From: Polyangiaceae bacterium
Lineage (GTDB): Bacteria; Myxococcota_A; Polyangia; Polyangiales; Polyangiaceae
Direction: 5' to 3'
Assembly (NCBI GenBank): GCA_041389725.1
Contig: JAWKRG010000003.1
Location: 1-64,000 of the forward strand
Length of the DNA stretch: 64,000 bases
The first letter of the stretch is position 1. Each line of letters opens with the position of its first letter. A model generated the notes under the pieces. The model worked only from the letters and a program-made list of their open reading frames with translations. It ran no database searches and was not told the DNA's origin. The translations under genes were made by a program, and so were the position numbers. This document shows, one piece after another, positions 1-8,302 of the stretch.

Positions 1-91
1 CGACCGGCGCGAAGACCTTGGCGAGGAGTTGCTCGCCGATGTGCGCGAAAGCCTCGACGTCGTCCGCGAGGCCCCGGAAGCGTAGCGTCAC
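1..91. other. Window-edge partial gene, strand unresolved
   Basis: Both strands look coding here. On the minus strand a GTG at 91 overlaps the TGA of the next gene (GTGA) and opens a frame beginning MTLRFRGLADDVEAF that runs off the left edge. On the plus strand an open frame entering from the left ends in LDVVREAPEA at a TAG at 83-85. The start/stop overlap, a coupling style that recurs in this window, mildly favours the minus-strand reading as a downstream operon partner of the caspase-like lipoprotein. The piece is too short to decide or to name. Confidence 0.35.
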
Positions 92-2241
92 TCGAAGGCG
101 GTGGCGAATTCGTAGTTCATCTTGAGGTAGCCGCTGATGCCGGGGAGGCCGCCGAGTCCGCGGTCGACGGTGATGCCCTGCTCCGTGAGCTCTGTCGGCT
201 CGAGAAAGGGCGTGGTCAGACCGGCGCCGTACCAAGGACAGCCGCCCTTGTACTTGTTGGTGCCGTTGATCGCATCGAACGCGGTGAAGTCCACCCAGTT
301 GGGTGCCTTGTACTCGGGATCCAGCGTCCACAGTGGCGCCAGCCCCGGCGGCAGGAAGAACTTCGTGCGATCGTCCTTCAGCTCATAGGTCTCGTGAGAG
401 CTGCCCGTGCCATCGAGGCCGGCCGAGGCATCGACAGAAAGGTCGTGGACCTCACAGCTGATCGTGCGCTCGACCAGGCGAAACTCTCCCTGCAGCGGCA
501 TGTGCGCCAACTTGTCCTGAGACAGTACCGTGGACTTCTGTGTGCCGGCGGCGTTCGTTTGCTCGAACTCGAGCTCCGTGGTGCCCATGCAGACGCCGGT
601 AGCGTGAATGTCCGGGATTCGATAGTAGGGCAAGATCGTAGTGCCGAAGTTCTTCGGGTTGGGATCGTCGAAGCCGAACTCGTTCACGATGAACGTGAAA
701 GCGTCCTTGGCCGACGCTCCGTCCATGATCTGATCGAAGAATCCGCGGGCGTGATTGGCAACCCAAAGCGCGTCCGACCCGCTGGTGAAGCCGATGTACG
801 CGGCGGCGCCGGCGCCGAGAAAGGCTTTGGCCATGTCGCCCGAACGGGCGGAGTGACAGGTGCCGTTGAAAACGATGCTGTCGGGCATACCGTGCACGTA
901 AGAGCGGATCAGCTTGGGCGTGATCAGGTAGCGGTAGGGCGCGCTCAGCTCCACCGCGACGCTGCCTGCGATGATGTCCAAGATCAGCGGATCCCCCTCG
1001 CGGAAGATGTCGCCAGCGCTCGCCTCTTGATCGGTCCAGATCAGGTCGCGCTGAGGGAACTTCTCGGTCCCGCCCGAGTATCCGTGCGCGGAAATCACGA
1101 TCAAGCCGTAGGCGGCGAGGTCGCGGTAGTCCTTCACTTGGGCGACCGAGTTATTGGTGTAGTCGAAGCGAGGACAGCGCTGCGCCCGCACTTTTGGCTC
1201 GATGGAGTCGGCCAGCTCCGCGTTGGCCTTGCGCAGCTTGACTACGCCCTGCTCGTTGGCGATGGCCTGGGTCGAACGCACGTGCGGATTGCCCTTCACA
1301 TCCGGCGGCGCAAAGCTGCGGGCCAGCTGCACGCCCGTCTCGTGCACGAAATGGAAGTATTCTCCCTTGGGGCCGGGGTCGGCCTGCACGACGGACGGCT
1401 GGTGACTCATGAAGGCGAAGAGCTGAGTGCGCGCCTCGCGATCATCACCGCTGGTGGCCAGGGCCTTGTCGTAGACGTCTTCGGACTCTTTCATCAGCGC
1501 CTCGAGCTCGTCCAGCTGGGCTTGCTCCGGACGCAGCAGTGCCGTCAGTGCGATCACCTCGGACAGGGCGGGCCCCGCACTGGTTTCGGCTCGCACGCGC
1601 ACGTAGGTGGCGCCGGGCTCACTCAGCGCTAGGCTCGTCGTAGCGGTCCACTCGAGTCCATTCAGGGCGAGGGGCGCGAGATCGCCGTCGGGGTTGCCGT
1701 GCTCATCGGTCTTGATGACCGTGGCCGTCGTGACAGCGGCGTCCAGGCCAACGTGAAAAGTGAACTCCGTGGACTCCCCGGCAAAGACGTAGGGCGGGTC
1801 GGCCCAGAGCGGCGCCGTGAACGCCGCGCTGGTGTTGAGCGTGACGTTCAGCGCGTCGCTCACGACGCTGCCATCCGAGCGCTGGCCACTGACCGTGAAG
1901 CGCGTGTCGCCGGGGGAAAGCGCGATCGACGCGGTGATCCAGGCATCGTCGGTGACTTTCAGATCGCCGCTCGCCGCGTTGCTCTCCCACCAGAGCTTCT
2001 CGAACTGACTGGCGTCCGACACCACGCCTGACAGCTCCAGGCTCGGTTGGTCGGTCACGAAGCCGTCTCGCGCGCTCGGCTGGATGATGACCAGATGCGC
2101 GGGGGGCACGACCGGCGTGTCGAAGTCGATGGGAGCGGTACTCCCCGTCCCACCCGCGCCTCCGCCGCCACTACCGCCGCTGCCGCACGCGCACGCCCAA
2201 ATGCCAAGCACCCCCACCAGCACGGCCCGCCACTGTGCCAT
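88..2241 (-). CDS. Lipoprotein with caspase-fold (C25/CHAT-like) domain
   Basis: A predicted lipoprotein of 717 residues. The N-terminus has a short hydrophobic stretch ending in a Cys-rich lipobox-like region (GIWACAC), then a Gly-rich linker. Residues 45-235 look like two beta-sandwich (Ig/cadherin-like) modules. Around 380-500 is a caspase-haemoglobinase-like pattern: a hydrophobic strand followed by His386-Gly (ISAHGYSGG), then a strand ending NGTCHSA with Cys462, which would be the His/Cys dyad of gingipain-, CHAT- or caspase-like peptidases. Seen: the motifs and their spacing. Inferred: cysteine peptidase or a related protein-interaction fold on the cell surface. Substrate and activation are unknown. 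The C-terminal 170 residues match nothing I recognise. Confidence 0.75.
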   Translation of the reverse strand: MAQWRAVLVGVLGIWACACGSGGSGGGGAGGTGSTAPIDFDTPVVPPAHLVIIQPSARDGFVTDQPSLELSGVVSDASQFEKLWWESNAASGDLKVTDDAWITASIALSPGDTRFTVSGQRSDGSVVSDALNVTLNTSAAFTAPLWADPPYVFAGESTEFTFHVGLDAAVTTATVIKTDEHGNPDGDLAPLALNGLEWTATTSLALSEPGATYVRVRAETSAGPALSEVIALTALLRPEQAQLDELEALMKESEDVYDKALATSGDDREARTQLFAFMSHQPSVVQADPGPKGEYFHFVHETGVQLARSFAPPDVKGNPHVRSTQAIANEQGVVKLRKANAELADSIEPKVRAQRCPRFDYTNNSVAQVKDYRDLAAYGLIVISAHGYSGGTEKFPQRDLIWTDQEASAGDIFREGDPLILDIIAGSVAVELSAPYRYLITPKLIRSYVHGMPDSIVFNGTCHSARSGDMAKAFLGAGAAAYIGFTSGSDALWVANHARGFFDQIMDGASAKDAFTFIVNEFGFDDPNPKNFGTTILPYYRIPDIHATGVCMGTTELEFEQTNAAGTQKSTVLSQDKLAHMPLQGEFRLVERTISCEVHDLSVDASAGLDGTGSSHETYELKDDRTKFFLPPGLAPLWTLDPEYKAPNWVDFTAFDAINGTNKYKGGCPWYGAGLTTPFLEPTELTEQGITVDRGLGGLPGISGYLKMNYEFATAFE

Positions 2242-2278
2242 GCGAAAACGATAAACTCCGCGGAGGTTCAGGTCAAAC

Positions 2279-3394
2279 TCACCAGCGCAGGTACGCGTCG
2301 TCCACCCAGATGTAGGTGCCTTGCGTGGGGGCGGCGCCGATGAACATGATCTCGGTGAGTGGCCCGGCGCTGAAGCTCGCGAAGTCGAGTTGGGAGTCGG
2401 CGCTGGCGTACCAGCGAAGCGGGATCTGGATCTTGTGATACTGGTCGTCGGCGGGAATGGAGAAGGGCTGGAAGGCCCAAAGCGAATTGTCGGTGAGGCG
2501 GATCCAGGTGGCGGCCCACCATAGCGGCGCGGCGCTGTTGCTCCTCACGTAGAGTTCGACGTACGCGTTGACGAACTCCCCTGCCGAGATGGGCGGAGAC
2601 AGCGACGTGCCGGTCCAACGCAAGTTGAAGAAACAGCCGGCGGCAGTGCAGTCCGGGCTACGCAGGCACTTTCCTGCTCTGCAGCCGGTCGTGACCTCGA
2701 CGGCGGTCAAGGGGGACGAGCCCGGCGGCTGATTCTCTGCGTACAACTCGAAGGAGCCGCCCTTTGGCTGGGTCGTCTGCGGCGAGAGTGCGGGCGCTGA
2801 GGCAAGCACACAGTCTTTCGTATCGATTGCGCGCAAGACCGCAGTGTAGGACTTGCCCGGGGTCAGGCCGGTCGTGGTGGTGGCGTTCGTGAAATCCACG
2901 GCTGAGTTCGGCTGCACGTACACGCCAAGCTCTGGGTTGTCGGCGCCGCTGTACACTCTGGGGGATTCGCCAGCGGCGGTCAGCTCGAGCTCGTAGGTTT
3001 TGAATTGGTCGAGCGCAGACACGGGCGACAGCGGTTCCCACTCCCAGCGAACGGCCTCGGGGGTTGCCCACGCGGCCTTGAAGTTCTGGAAGGTGATGGC
3101 GGGTGTACACGGACTGCCACCAGTGCCCGCCGCGCCGGCTCCAGACTGCCCTCCACTGCTCGTGCCGCCGCTACTCGTACCGCCGCTGCTCGTGCCACCG
3201 CTGCCGCCGCCGGCGCTCGAGCCGCAGGCGGAGCCGAGAGGGGTTCCCTTCGGCACGCAGACCTGACACACGGAATCGCAGTCGTAGTCCGAAGGGCAAG
3301 GACAAGCCTTGCCCGTCAGATCGATTTCTTCCATGCGGCACGCTTGAGTCAGGAGGACCGCAGCCGCGGCGAATGCAGCCCTCTTCCAGCTCAT
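2279..3394 (-). CDS. Lipoprotein with Cys-rich head and C-terminal lectin-like domain
   Basis: The start is the ATG beginning MSWKRAAFAAAAVLL, which gives a clean signal peptide ending ...TQAC; longer readings only add Arg/Pro-rich sequence. The mature protein (about 350 residues) has a small cysteine cluster (CPCPSDYDCDSVCQVC), a GGTSSGG-repeat linker, a fibronectin-like stretch, and a C-terminal 150 residues rich in aromatic beta-strands (WIRLTDNSLWAFQPF, YIWVDDAYLRW) that resemble jelly-roll carbohydrate-binding modules. It lies 40 bp downstream of the next minus-strand lipoprotein gene, probably in one transcript. The carbohydrate-binding role is inferred from fold resemblance only. Confidence 0.7.
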   Translation of the reverse strand: MSWKRAAFAAAAVLLTQACRMEEIDLTGKACPCPSDYDCDSVCQVCVPKGTPLGSACGSSAGGGSGGTSSGGTSSGGTSSGGQSGAGAAGTGGSPCTPAITFQNFKAAWATPEAVRWEWEPLSPVSALDQFKTYELELTAAGESPRVYSGADNPELGVYVQPNSAVDFTNATTTTGLTPGKSYTAVLRAIDTKDCVLASAPALSPQTTQPKGGSFELYAENQPPGSSPLTAVEVTTGCRAGKCLRSPDCTAAGCFFNLRWTGTSLSPPISAGEFVNAYVELYVRSNSAAPLWWAATWIRLTDNSLWAFQPFSIPADDQYHKIQIPLRWYASADSQLDFASFSAGPLTEIMFIGAAPTQGTYIWVDDAYLRW

Positions 3395-3434
3395 GGGGTG
3401 CCTGCCCGGTCCCCGCCGAAGCTTGCCGAGTGCT

Positions 3435-4505
3435 TTAGGGCTCTTCCGCGCTGGACCACGGGCCACACCAGTCCTTCGTGCAGATCGCGTAGCCTCCGTC
3501 GTAGGCGTACACCTGACCGTTGACGGGCGCGACGTTCCCACTGAACCCGTTGCATCCCGCCTGGAAGGTGTCCATCAAGTCGACGTTCTCGAAGTTGAAA
3601 GGCCCGCTGTTCGCGATGTTACCAGAGCCGAAGCGGTTCACGAAGTCCGTCGTGTCATAGAGGAGCTTGTCGCTCGAGTCGTAGACGCGGGCCTCGGCGT
3701 TGAAAGTCGCGGCAGATACCCGCTCGATCTTCATCTCGAAACGGTAGGTTTGATTCTTGTCGAGCGGTGGGATCTCGAAGAGATACGCCGAGGGATTCGC
3801 CGAGTTCGACCACGCGAGCTTCATGTCCCAGGTGCCGTCGTCGTTGAGCCAGGACTGGAAGGTCCAGTTCTGGACATTGCCGTTTTCGATGTTGTGGTTC
3901 TTGCGATCCGTGGACGGCCAGGGTTCCGGTGCCGCAACGCGGTAGTACCAACGGTAGAACAGCGTGTCTCCGTCGCCGGTCATGTCAGGGATGACGCCAT
4001 TGCCGTCGAGCATCTGGCTGTTCCCGTAGATGCCGAGGATGTTCAAGCGGCGCACATTCGTCATGCCCGCTGGAAAGTCGAGACCGTTGGCGGAGATGAC
4101 CTCCATGACGCCACCGGCCGCGCCTTCGGTGTACCGATCCCACTTGCCGTTGTCCTCGTTGGGAACGCTTCCCGTCCCGGTCGTGGTCGCAAAGGACGAG
4201 TAGAACACCATGTCCTTGGGGATTGGCCCTGCATCCCCCGGCGCTGCATCCCCGGCTGGGGCGTCGCCCTGGGTGAATGCATCAGCGTCCGAGCCAGCGT
4301 CCAGGTTGGTTGACGCATCACTCGCAGCGCTGCCTCCGGATCCACCTGCGTCGCCGGAGAAGTTGCCAGGCTTGCTGCCACTAGCCTCGTCGCCCTCACA
4401 ACCTGCGACACCAAGCGAGCACAGCGCCGCTAGCGCGGCAGCGAAACCCAAAGAGGGCCGACGAGGAAGAAGGGCGGGAAGGATGGATGCTGTCGGCTGT
4501 GACAT
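3435..4505 (-). CDS. Lipoprotein with lectin/lyase-like beta-sandwich
   Basis: I take the ATG of MSQPTASILPALLPRR as start; upstream ATGs at 4541 and 4577 remain possible. The signal peptide ends in the lipobox LGVAGC, followed by a Gly/Ser/Asp-rich linker of about 70 residues. The remaining 250 residues form one domain with many aromatic and Asp/Asn positions (FYSSFATTTGTG, LFYRWYYRVA, YRFEMKIERV), a pattern seen in concanavalin-like secreted polysaccharide-binding or lyase proteins. No catalytic residues can be assigned. First gene of a probable two-gene operon with the lectin-like lipoprotein downstream. Confidence 0.7.
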   Translation of the reverse strand: MSQPTASILPALLPRRPSLGFAAALAALCSLGVAGCEGDEASGSKPGNFSGDAGGSGGSAASDASTNLDAGSDADAFTQGDAPAGDAAPGDAGPIPKDMVFYSSFATTTGTGSVPNEDNGKWDRYTEGAAGGVMEVISANGLDFPAGMTNVRRLNILGIYGNSQMLDGNGVIPDMTGDGDTLFYRWYYRVAAPEPWPSTDRKNHNIENGNVQNWTFQSWLNDDGTWDMKLAWSNSANPSAYLFEIPPLDKNQTYRFEMKIERVSAATFNAEARVYDSSDKLLYDTTDFVNRFGSGNIANSGPFNFENVDLMDTFQAGCNGFSGNVAPVNGQVYAYDGGYAICTKDWCGPWSSAEEP

Positions 4506-4711
4506 GACGTTGGCAACCAGCAAGGGCCGTACCACTGGCATTGTCGCGAGATTCTCAGCCGATCCTAGAGATTTCAAGGCTCGCCGCGAAGGGATTGTTC
4601 GCGTCTGGAGGATCAGACGAAGGAATCGATCACCCGTCGAAGGTCCTACTCCCCTGTTTGCTCTGGGCGCAAACTGACGGCGGGAAGCGTCCGACCCGCG
4701 AGGGCGGACGG

Positions 4712-5686
4712 CTAGAAGCGTCCGATCGCCGTGAGACCTTGCAATTGGTCGAGCGTCAGCCGACCGACGTCGCGGGGCGGAGTGTCGTATTGGGCCGTTG
4801 GGCCGCCGGGCACCACGGTGAACTTGGACTTGTCGCCAAAGCTGAGCGCCACAGCAGCCGCCAACAGGCCGGCGCCCGCAACGATGCCACCAATCAATTG
4901 CTGTGTGCTGTCATCCTCCGTCGTATCGATGCAACTTCCGCGGCTGCAGTCCTGCGTTTCCTCGCCTGCAGAGAAGAATAGGTACGCGCCAACGCCAATC
5001 GCGGCCCCGCCGCCAACTAGCCCGCCGATGCGTATCCACTTGTTGTCGACGTATTCTCCCTTCACAGTGGACCGTCCCGGCGGGATTGCCGTGCGATACT
5101 CGGCGGGAGCAGGGCGCCGACCACCTTTTGAGGCAGCGAAGGCATAGGTCCCCGCGGGCAAAGAGACGTCGCAGGGGACCGAGCATATCTCGTCGAAACC
5201 CACCGCATACGCCTCCCCGCCGGGACCCGAGGCGGCGGCGGAGTGGGAGCGGCGGTGAATGATGACCCCGGGCTCCCCCTCGAAGTGCAGCCGAGCCTCT
5301 GGGCCGTGCACCGTAGCAAATGGACGCACGGCGCCAGTGCCCATGCCCCCACTTGCGCTGTGCTCTTTCGCCGGGGCGGCGACGGGCGGTGTTGGGGGCG
5401 GCGTGGGCGCAGGCGCCGGAGGTGCCGTTCCGGGAGCATTCGCGGCGGGCCCCGCATACTTCACATCGGCCATCGCATACGTGCGCGTCTCACCGGTGAC
5501 GGTGACGATCACCACTTGCTTGCCGGGAGCCAGCTCGCTGATCGTGCCGCGTACCATGCCGCCGTCGTTCAGCATCACGACGTCTGGCGCGGCGGCAGCA
5601 GCGGGCGGCGCCTCACCTTGTGCGCTCGCGTTGGCAGTGAACAGCATGCTCGCCATGGCGAGCGCAGTAAGCCCAAGTACCTTCAT
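4712..5686 (-). CDS. Exported protein, PEGA-like with two C-terminal membrane segments
   Basis: The start is chosen at the ATG of MKVLGLTALAMASML because GGGAGG sits 7-12 bases upstream and a cleavable signal peptide (ending ANASAQ) follows. The next 50 residues (VVMLNDGGMVRGTISELAPGKQVVIVTV) read as a small beta-barrel-like repeat, followed by a Pro/Ala linker, a PEGA-like section (CDVSLPAGTYAFAASKGG) and two hydrophobic segments near the C-terminus (IGGLVGGGAAIGVGAYLFF and a second about 50 residues on). The protein downstream on the same strand has a similar plan, so the two look like diverged paralogues. Function unknown; envelope location inferred. Confidence 0.75.
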   Translation of the reverse strand: MKVLGLTALAMASMLFTANASAQGEAPPAAAAAPDVVMLNDGGMVRGTISELAPGKQVVIVTVTGETRTYAMADVKYAGPAANAPGTAPPAPAPTPPPTPPVAAPAKEHSASGGMGTGAVRPFATVHGPEARLHFEGEPGVIIHRRSHSAAASGPGGEAYAVGFDEICSVPCDVSLPAGTYAFAASKGGRRPAPAEYRTAIPPGRSTVKGEYVDNKWIRIGGLVGGGAAIGVGAYLFFSAGEETQDCSRGSCIDTTEDDSTQQLIGGIVAGAGLLAAAVALSFGDKSKFTVVPGGPTAQYDTPPRDVGRLTLDQLQGLTAIGRF

Positions 5687-5784
5687 TTGGTCGCCTCCCG
5701 GACGGCTCAGGATAACTGGGCGGGCGCGAACGCCCAACGTCTTTTCCCGGCCGGCCGGGCGGCGAGTGCACACTGAACGATCGT

Positions 5785-5804
5785 TTGCGCAACTCTTGCA
5801 CAAT
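5785..5804 (-). promoter_or_regulatory. 20-bp conserved upstream element, copy A
   Basis: TTGCGCAACTCTTGCACAAT on the plus strand. It contains two 8-bp palindrome-like halves (TTGCGCAA and TTGCACAA) 11 bp apart, one helical turn. An identical 20-mer lies at 8089-8108. This copy is in the gap upstream of the PEGA-like exported protein gene, 99 bp before its start. It looks like a dimer-of-dimers operator or an upstream activating site; the bound factor is unknown. Confidence 0.45.
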
Positions 5805-5841
5805 CAGGAACGATGCACGTCGCGCTTTGACGGAGAACTCC

Positions 5842-6690
5842 CTAGAAACTCATGCCGACACCGAGCATGCCGCCGCCCTGGGCAGGGGTGACGGCAACGT
5901 TGACGCGGGGGCCGGCGGCGCGGCGACGGGAGGCGACGTCGAGGCGCGGCGCTTCGGCGTGACGGCGGCGTGCGCGGCCGCGTGCGTCTTGGGCGTTCAT
6001 CGCTTCGATTTCGTACTCGGGCTTCATCGAGGTGCCGAACATGACCCACCCCGTCGGCGTGGCGGCCAAGCCGATGAGTGCCATCACGCCAGCGATGTTG
6101 GTCCCCTCGTCGCGCGGCTCTTTGTCGCCGCAGTCGATGCATGAATCTGCGATCATGGCTGCGGCTCCCACTACCAACGACACCACGCCGCCGATACCGA
6201 GCGCGAGCCCGCCCCAGCGATGCTCGCTCGTGTCGGGATCGAAGCGGATGTGCATCGGTCCGCCCACGTCGATCGTGCGCGTGCCACCGACGGTTCCGCT
6301 CCCGGCGTGCACGCGGAACACGTACTTGCCGGGTGACAGCTGCACCACGCAGTCGTCTTGGCAGCTCGCGACGGGGGTCGAGCCGCGCTCGACGGACACG
6401 CGAACGCCGGGTTCGGTGGTCGAGATGCGCACGGGGAACGTCGTCGCGGCGTAGCTAGGAGCGGAGGGAAGATCACGCGCGGGTGCGCTCCAGCTCCCGC
6501 TCCCGAAATCCCAAACGACTCCCGGCGGGGGTGCGGCGGGCGGTGGCAACGCCGACGGCTGCGGCGACGTTGCGCTGCTCGGCGCGGGCGCCAGCGCATC
6601 ATCGGGCGCGGGCTGCGCCTCCTGCGCAGAGGATGACGCTGCATGGGTCGACATGCACAACAGGGCGGCGAGGGCTCGGAGCGACTTCAT
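5842..6690 (-). CDS. Exported PEGA-like protein
   Basis: A 282-residue protein with a signal peptide (MKSLRALAALLCMSTHA, cleavage near SSAQ) and a Pro/Ala-rich linker. It then has a PEGA-like beta domain (VRISTTEPGVRVSVERGS ... VVQLSPGKYVFRVHAG) with two cysteines (CQDDC) that could pair, and two hydrophobic segments (GLALGIGGVVSLVVGAAAMI; GVMALIGLAATPTGWVMFG). The tail is basic, then Gly-rich. Layout resembles the exported protein immediately downstream. PEGA domains are usually surface or periplasmic; specific role unknown. Confidence 0.7.
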   Translation of the reverse strand: MKSLRALAALLCMSTHAASSSAQEAQPAPDDALAPAPSSATSPQPSALPPPAAPPPGVVWDFGSGSWSAPARDLPSAPSYAATTFPVRISTTEPGVRVSVERGSTPVASCQDDCVVQLSPGKYVFRVHAGSGTVGGTRTIDVGGPMHIRFDPDTSEHRWGGLALGIGGVVSLVVGAAAMIADSCIDCGDKEPRDEGTNIAGVMALIGLAATPTGWVMFGTSMKPEYEIEAMNAQDARGRARRRHAEAPRLDVASRRRAAGPRVNVAVTPAQGGGMLGVGMSF

Positions 6691-6913
6691 GTCCGCGCTT
6701 CAGCAAGCGCCGTTCCACGTCGCGGCGGCGCGGGTCGCTCCCGTTTCAAGCGGCTCACTCAGGGGAATCCGACGCGCTGCCGCCTCCCTGTGGCGGCACG
6801 CGCACACCACGCCCGTGCGACGACGGCCCGGTGCGAAGTGTCGTTCCAGGCTGCATGCCGCAGGCTAGCGAACCAGACCGCGACGTCGCTGCGTCATGGC
6901 GCGGGGCCGCGCC

Positions 6914-7843
6914 TCAGGGCGCCGCCCACACGTAGCCGACGGTGCCCTCGAGCACGTAGCCCTTGGTCACTGCAGCGTCGCGCTCGGTCGCGGACGCCGT
7001 GTAGAAGTGGTCCGAGAACCCGTTGTGGTGCAGCCGATACAGCGGCACCGAACCGCAACCTGCGGACGCGTTGCCCATGTAGCCCAGAATCCCTAGGTTG
7101 GATCCTCCGCCCTCGCAGTTGCTGACGGAGCTGTAGAACTGTTTGCCGTTCGGCTTGAGACAGCGATAGAAGGTGAGCAGTTTGGCGCTGCCTGCACCGG
7201 ATGTGTAGAGGTAGAAGGAGTCTTGCGACTCCAGCACGAAGCCACTGCTCGTGGTTTCCGCCAGGTTGGTCGTCAGGATGTGCGAGTTGGAAGCGCTATT
7301 GAACGCGCGGTGCACTCCGACTCGACAGTTGGCGTCGTCACAAACTCCGTTGCAGTCATCGTCCAAAAGGTTGCACGCCTCCGTGGAGACCGTCTTGGGT
7401 TTGCAGGACAACTTGCCGTCGGCACACGTCATGATGCCGTCCGCGCAGGTGTCGGGTTTGCCCGTGTTGCACGCGGCCCCGCCACCAGGGTTGCCATTGT
7501 CGATCGTGCCGTCGCAGTCGTCATCCTGGCCGTTGCAGATCTCGGGGGTGCCCGAGTCGGGCGCGCAGGCGTCGGCACCCGCGTCGGCCGCGTCGGCGGG
7601 GGCGTCGACCGAAGCGTCCGCAGCTCCCGCTGAACCGCCGCTGCCGCTGGCCCCGCCGCTTCCCGAGGAAGCTGCGGCGCCACCCGCGCCGCCGGAGCTT
7701 GCGCCACCGGAGCTTGCGCCGCCGGAGCCTGCGCCGCCGGAATTGCCACCTCCGCTCGCCCCATCACCGTCGGATCCGCACGCACCGGCGAGGAAGGCGG
7801 TTGCTACCAACCCCACGGAAAGACGAAAGAATATGGCGTTCAT
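6914..7843 (-). CDS. Lipoprotein with MopE-type Asp-rich repeats and DUF5648-like domain
   Basis: The start is the ATG of MNAIFFRLSVGLVATAF, giving a signal peptide with lipobox FLAGAC. A long Gly/Ser/Ala linker follows, then two copies of the cysteine/aspartate motif CNGQDDDCDGTID / CNLLDDDCNGVCD, the MopE-type calcium-binding-like repeat common in myxobacterial surface proteins. The C-terminal 140 residues carry the HxxxT-type repeats of DUF5648 (VHRAFNSASNSHILTTN; LYRLHHNGFSDHFYTASATE), found in secreted hydrolases and adhesins. Probably a surface-displayed binding protein. The 20-bp element shared with another exported-protein gene lies about 250 bp upstream. Confidence 0.8.
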   Translation of the reverse strand: MNAIFFRLSVGLVATAFLAGACGSDGDGASGGGNSGGAGSGGASSGGASSGGAGGAAASSGSGGASGSGGSAGAADASVDAPADAADAGADACAPDSGTPEICNGQDDDCDGTIDNGNPGGGAACNTGKPDTCADGIMTCADGKLSCKPKTVSTEACNLLDDDCNGVCDDANCRVGVHRAFNSASNSHILTTNLAETTSSGFVLESQDSFYLYTSGAGSAKLLTFYRCLKPNGKQFYSSVSNCEGGGSNLGILGYMGNASAGCGSVPLYRLHHNGFSDHFYTASATERDAAVTKGYVLEGTVGYVWAAP

Positions 7844-8302
7844 GGCGCCACGGTACCGCACGCAGATGACTTCCATCAACCCCTTGCATTCCCTTTCCCC
7901 TCCGCTGGGTGGAACAAGGAGATCCACGCGATTCCCGAAGGTGAATCGTCCAAACCTGGGGAGGCGCGCGCCAATGCCGCCCGGTGCGGGACGCGCGGGA
8001 CGTGCAGCCGCGGGACGAGACCCAAAGCAAGCGAGGAACCGGGACGGGGCCCGCGCATCTCTGCGAATCTGCTGAGGCATTTGCCTAATTGCGCAACTCT
8101 TGCACAATTGACGTTCAAGCGAACAGCGCTCCCTGGGAGTTGCCGGGCGTTTGGTTCAATGCCATCACTTCCGTGGGCGGGTGATGGTCACTGCGCCGCG
8201 TGCACGCACGCCCCGAGGTCCTCCGGGGTAATCAACGACTACTGAGGCCATCAACGAGTGCAGCCGAGGCGACGAACGCCGCGGCGCGCGCGAAAGCGGG
8301 GA
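7844..8302. other. Divergent intergenic region, 459 bp
   Basis: Separates two divergent lipoprotein genes. It holds the second copy of the 20-bp element and a 7-bp inverted repeat (CCATCAC at 8162-8168, GTGATGG at 8181-8187) on the side of the plus-strand gene. Open frames here are Arg-rich and do not look coding. I see no RNA gene. Confidence 0.5.
8089..8108 (-). promoter_or_regulatory. 20-bp conserved upstream element, copy B
   Basis: Exact copy of the 20-mer at 5785-5804 in the same orientation. It lies in a divergent gap: 246 bp before the MopE/DUF5648 lipoprotein start (minus strand) and about 200 bp before the Kazal-like lipoprotein start (plus strand), so either or both could be controlled. 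Confidence 0.45.

Noticed and set aside
394..1632. 412-codon plus-strand open frame antisense to the caspase-fold gene
   Set aside because: Arg/Val/Gly-rich mirror of the real gene; no signal, no family, no ribosome-binding site.
5785..5804. Sigma54 promoter reading of the 20-bp element
   Set aside because: The -12 TTGC fits, but the -24 box reads TTGTGC without the nearly invariant GG; three mismatches. Operator reading is better.
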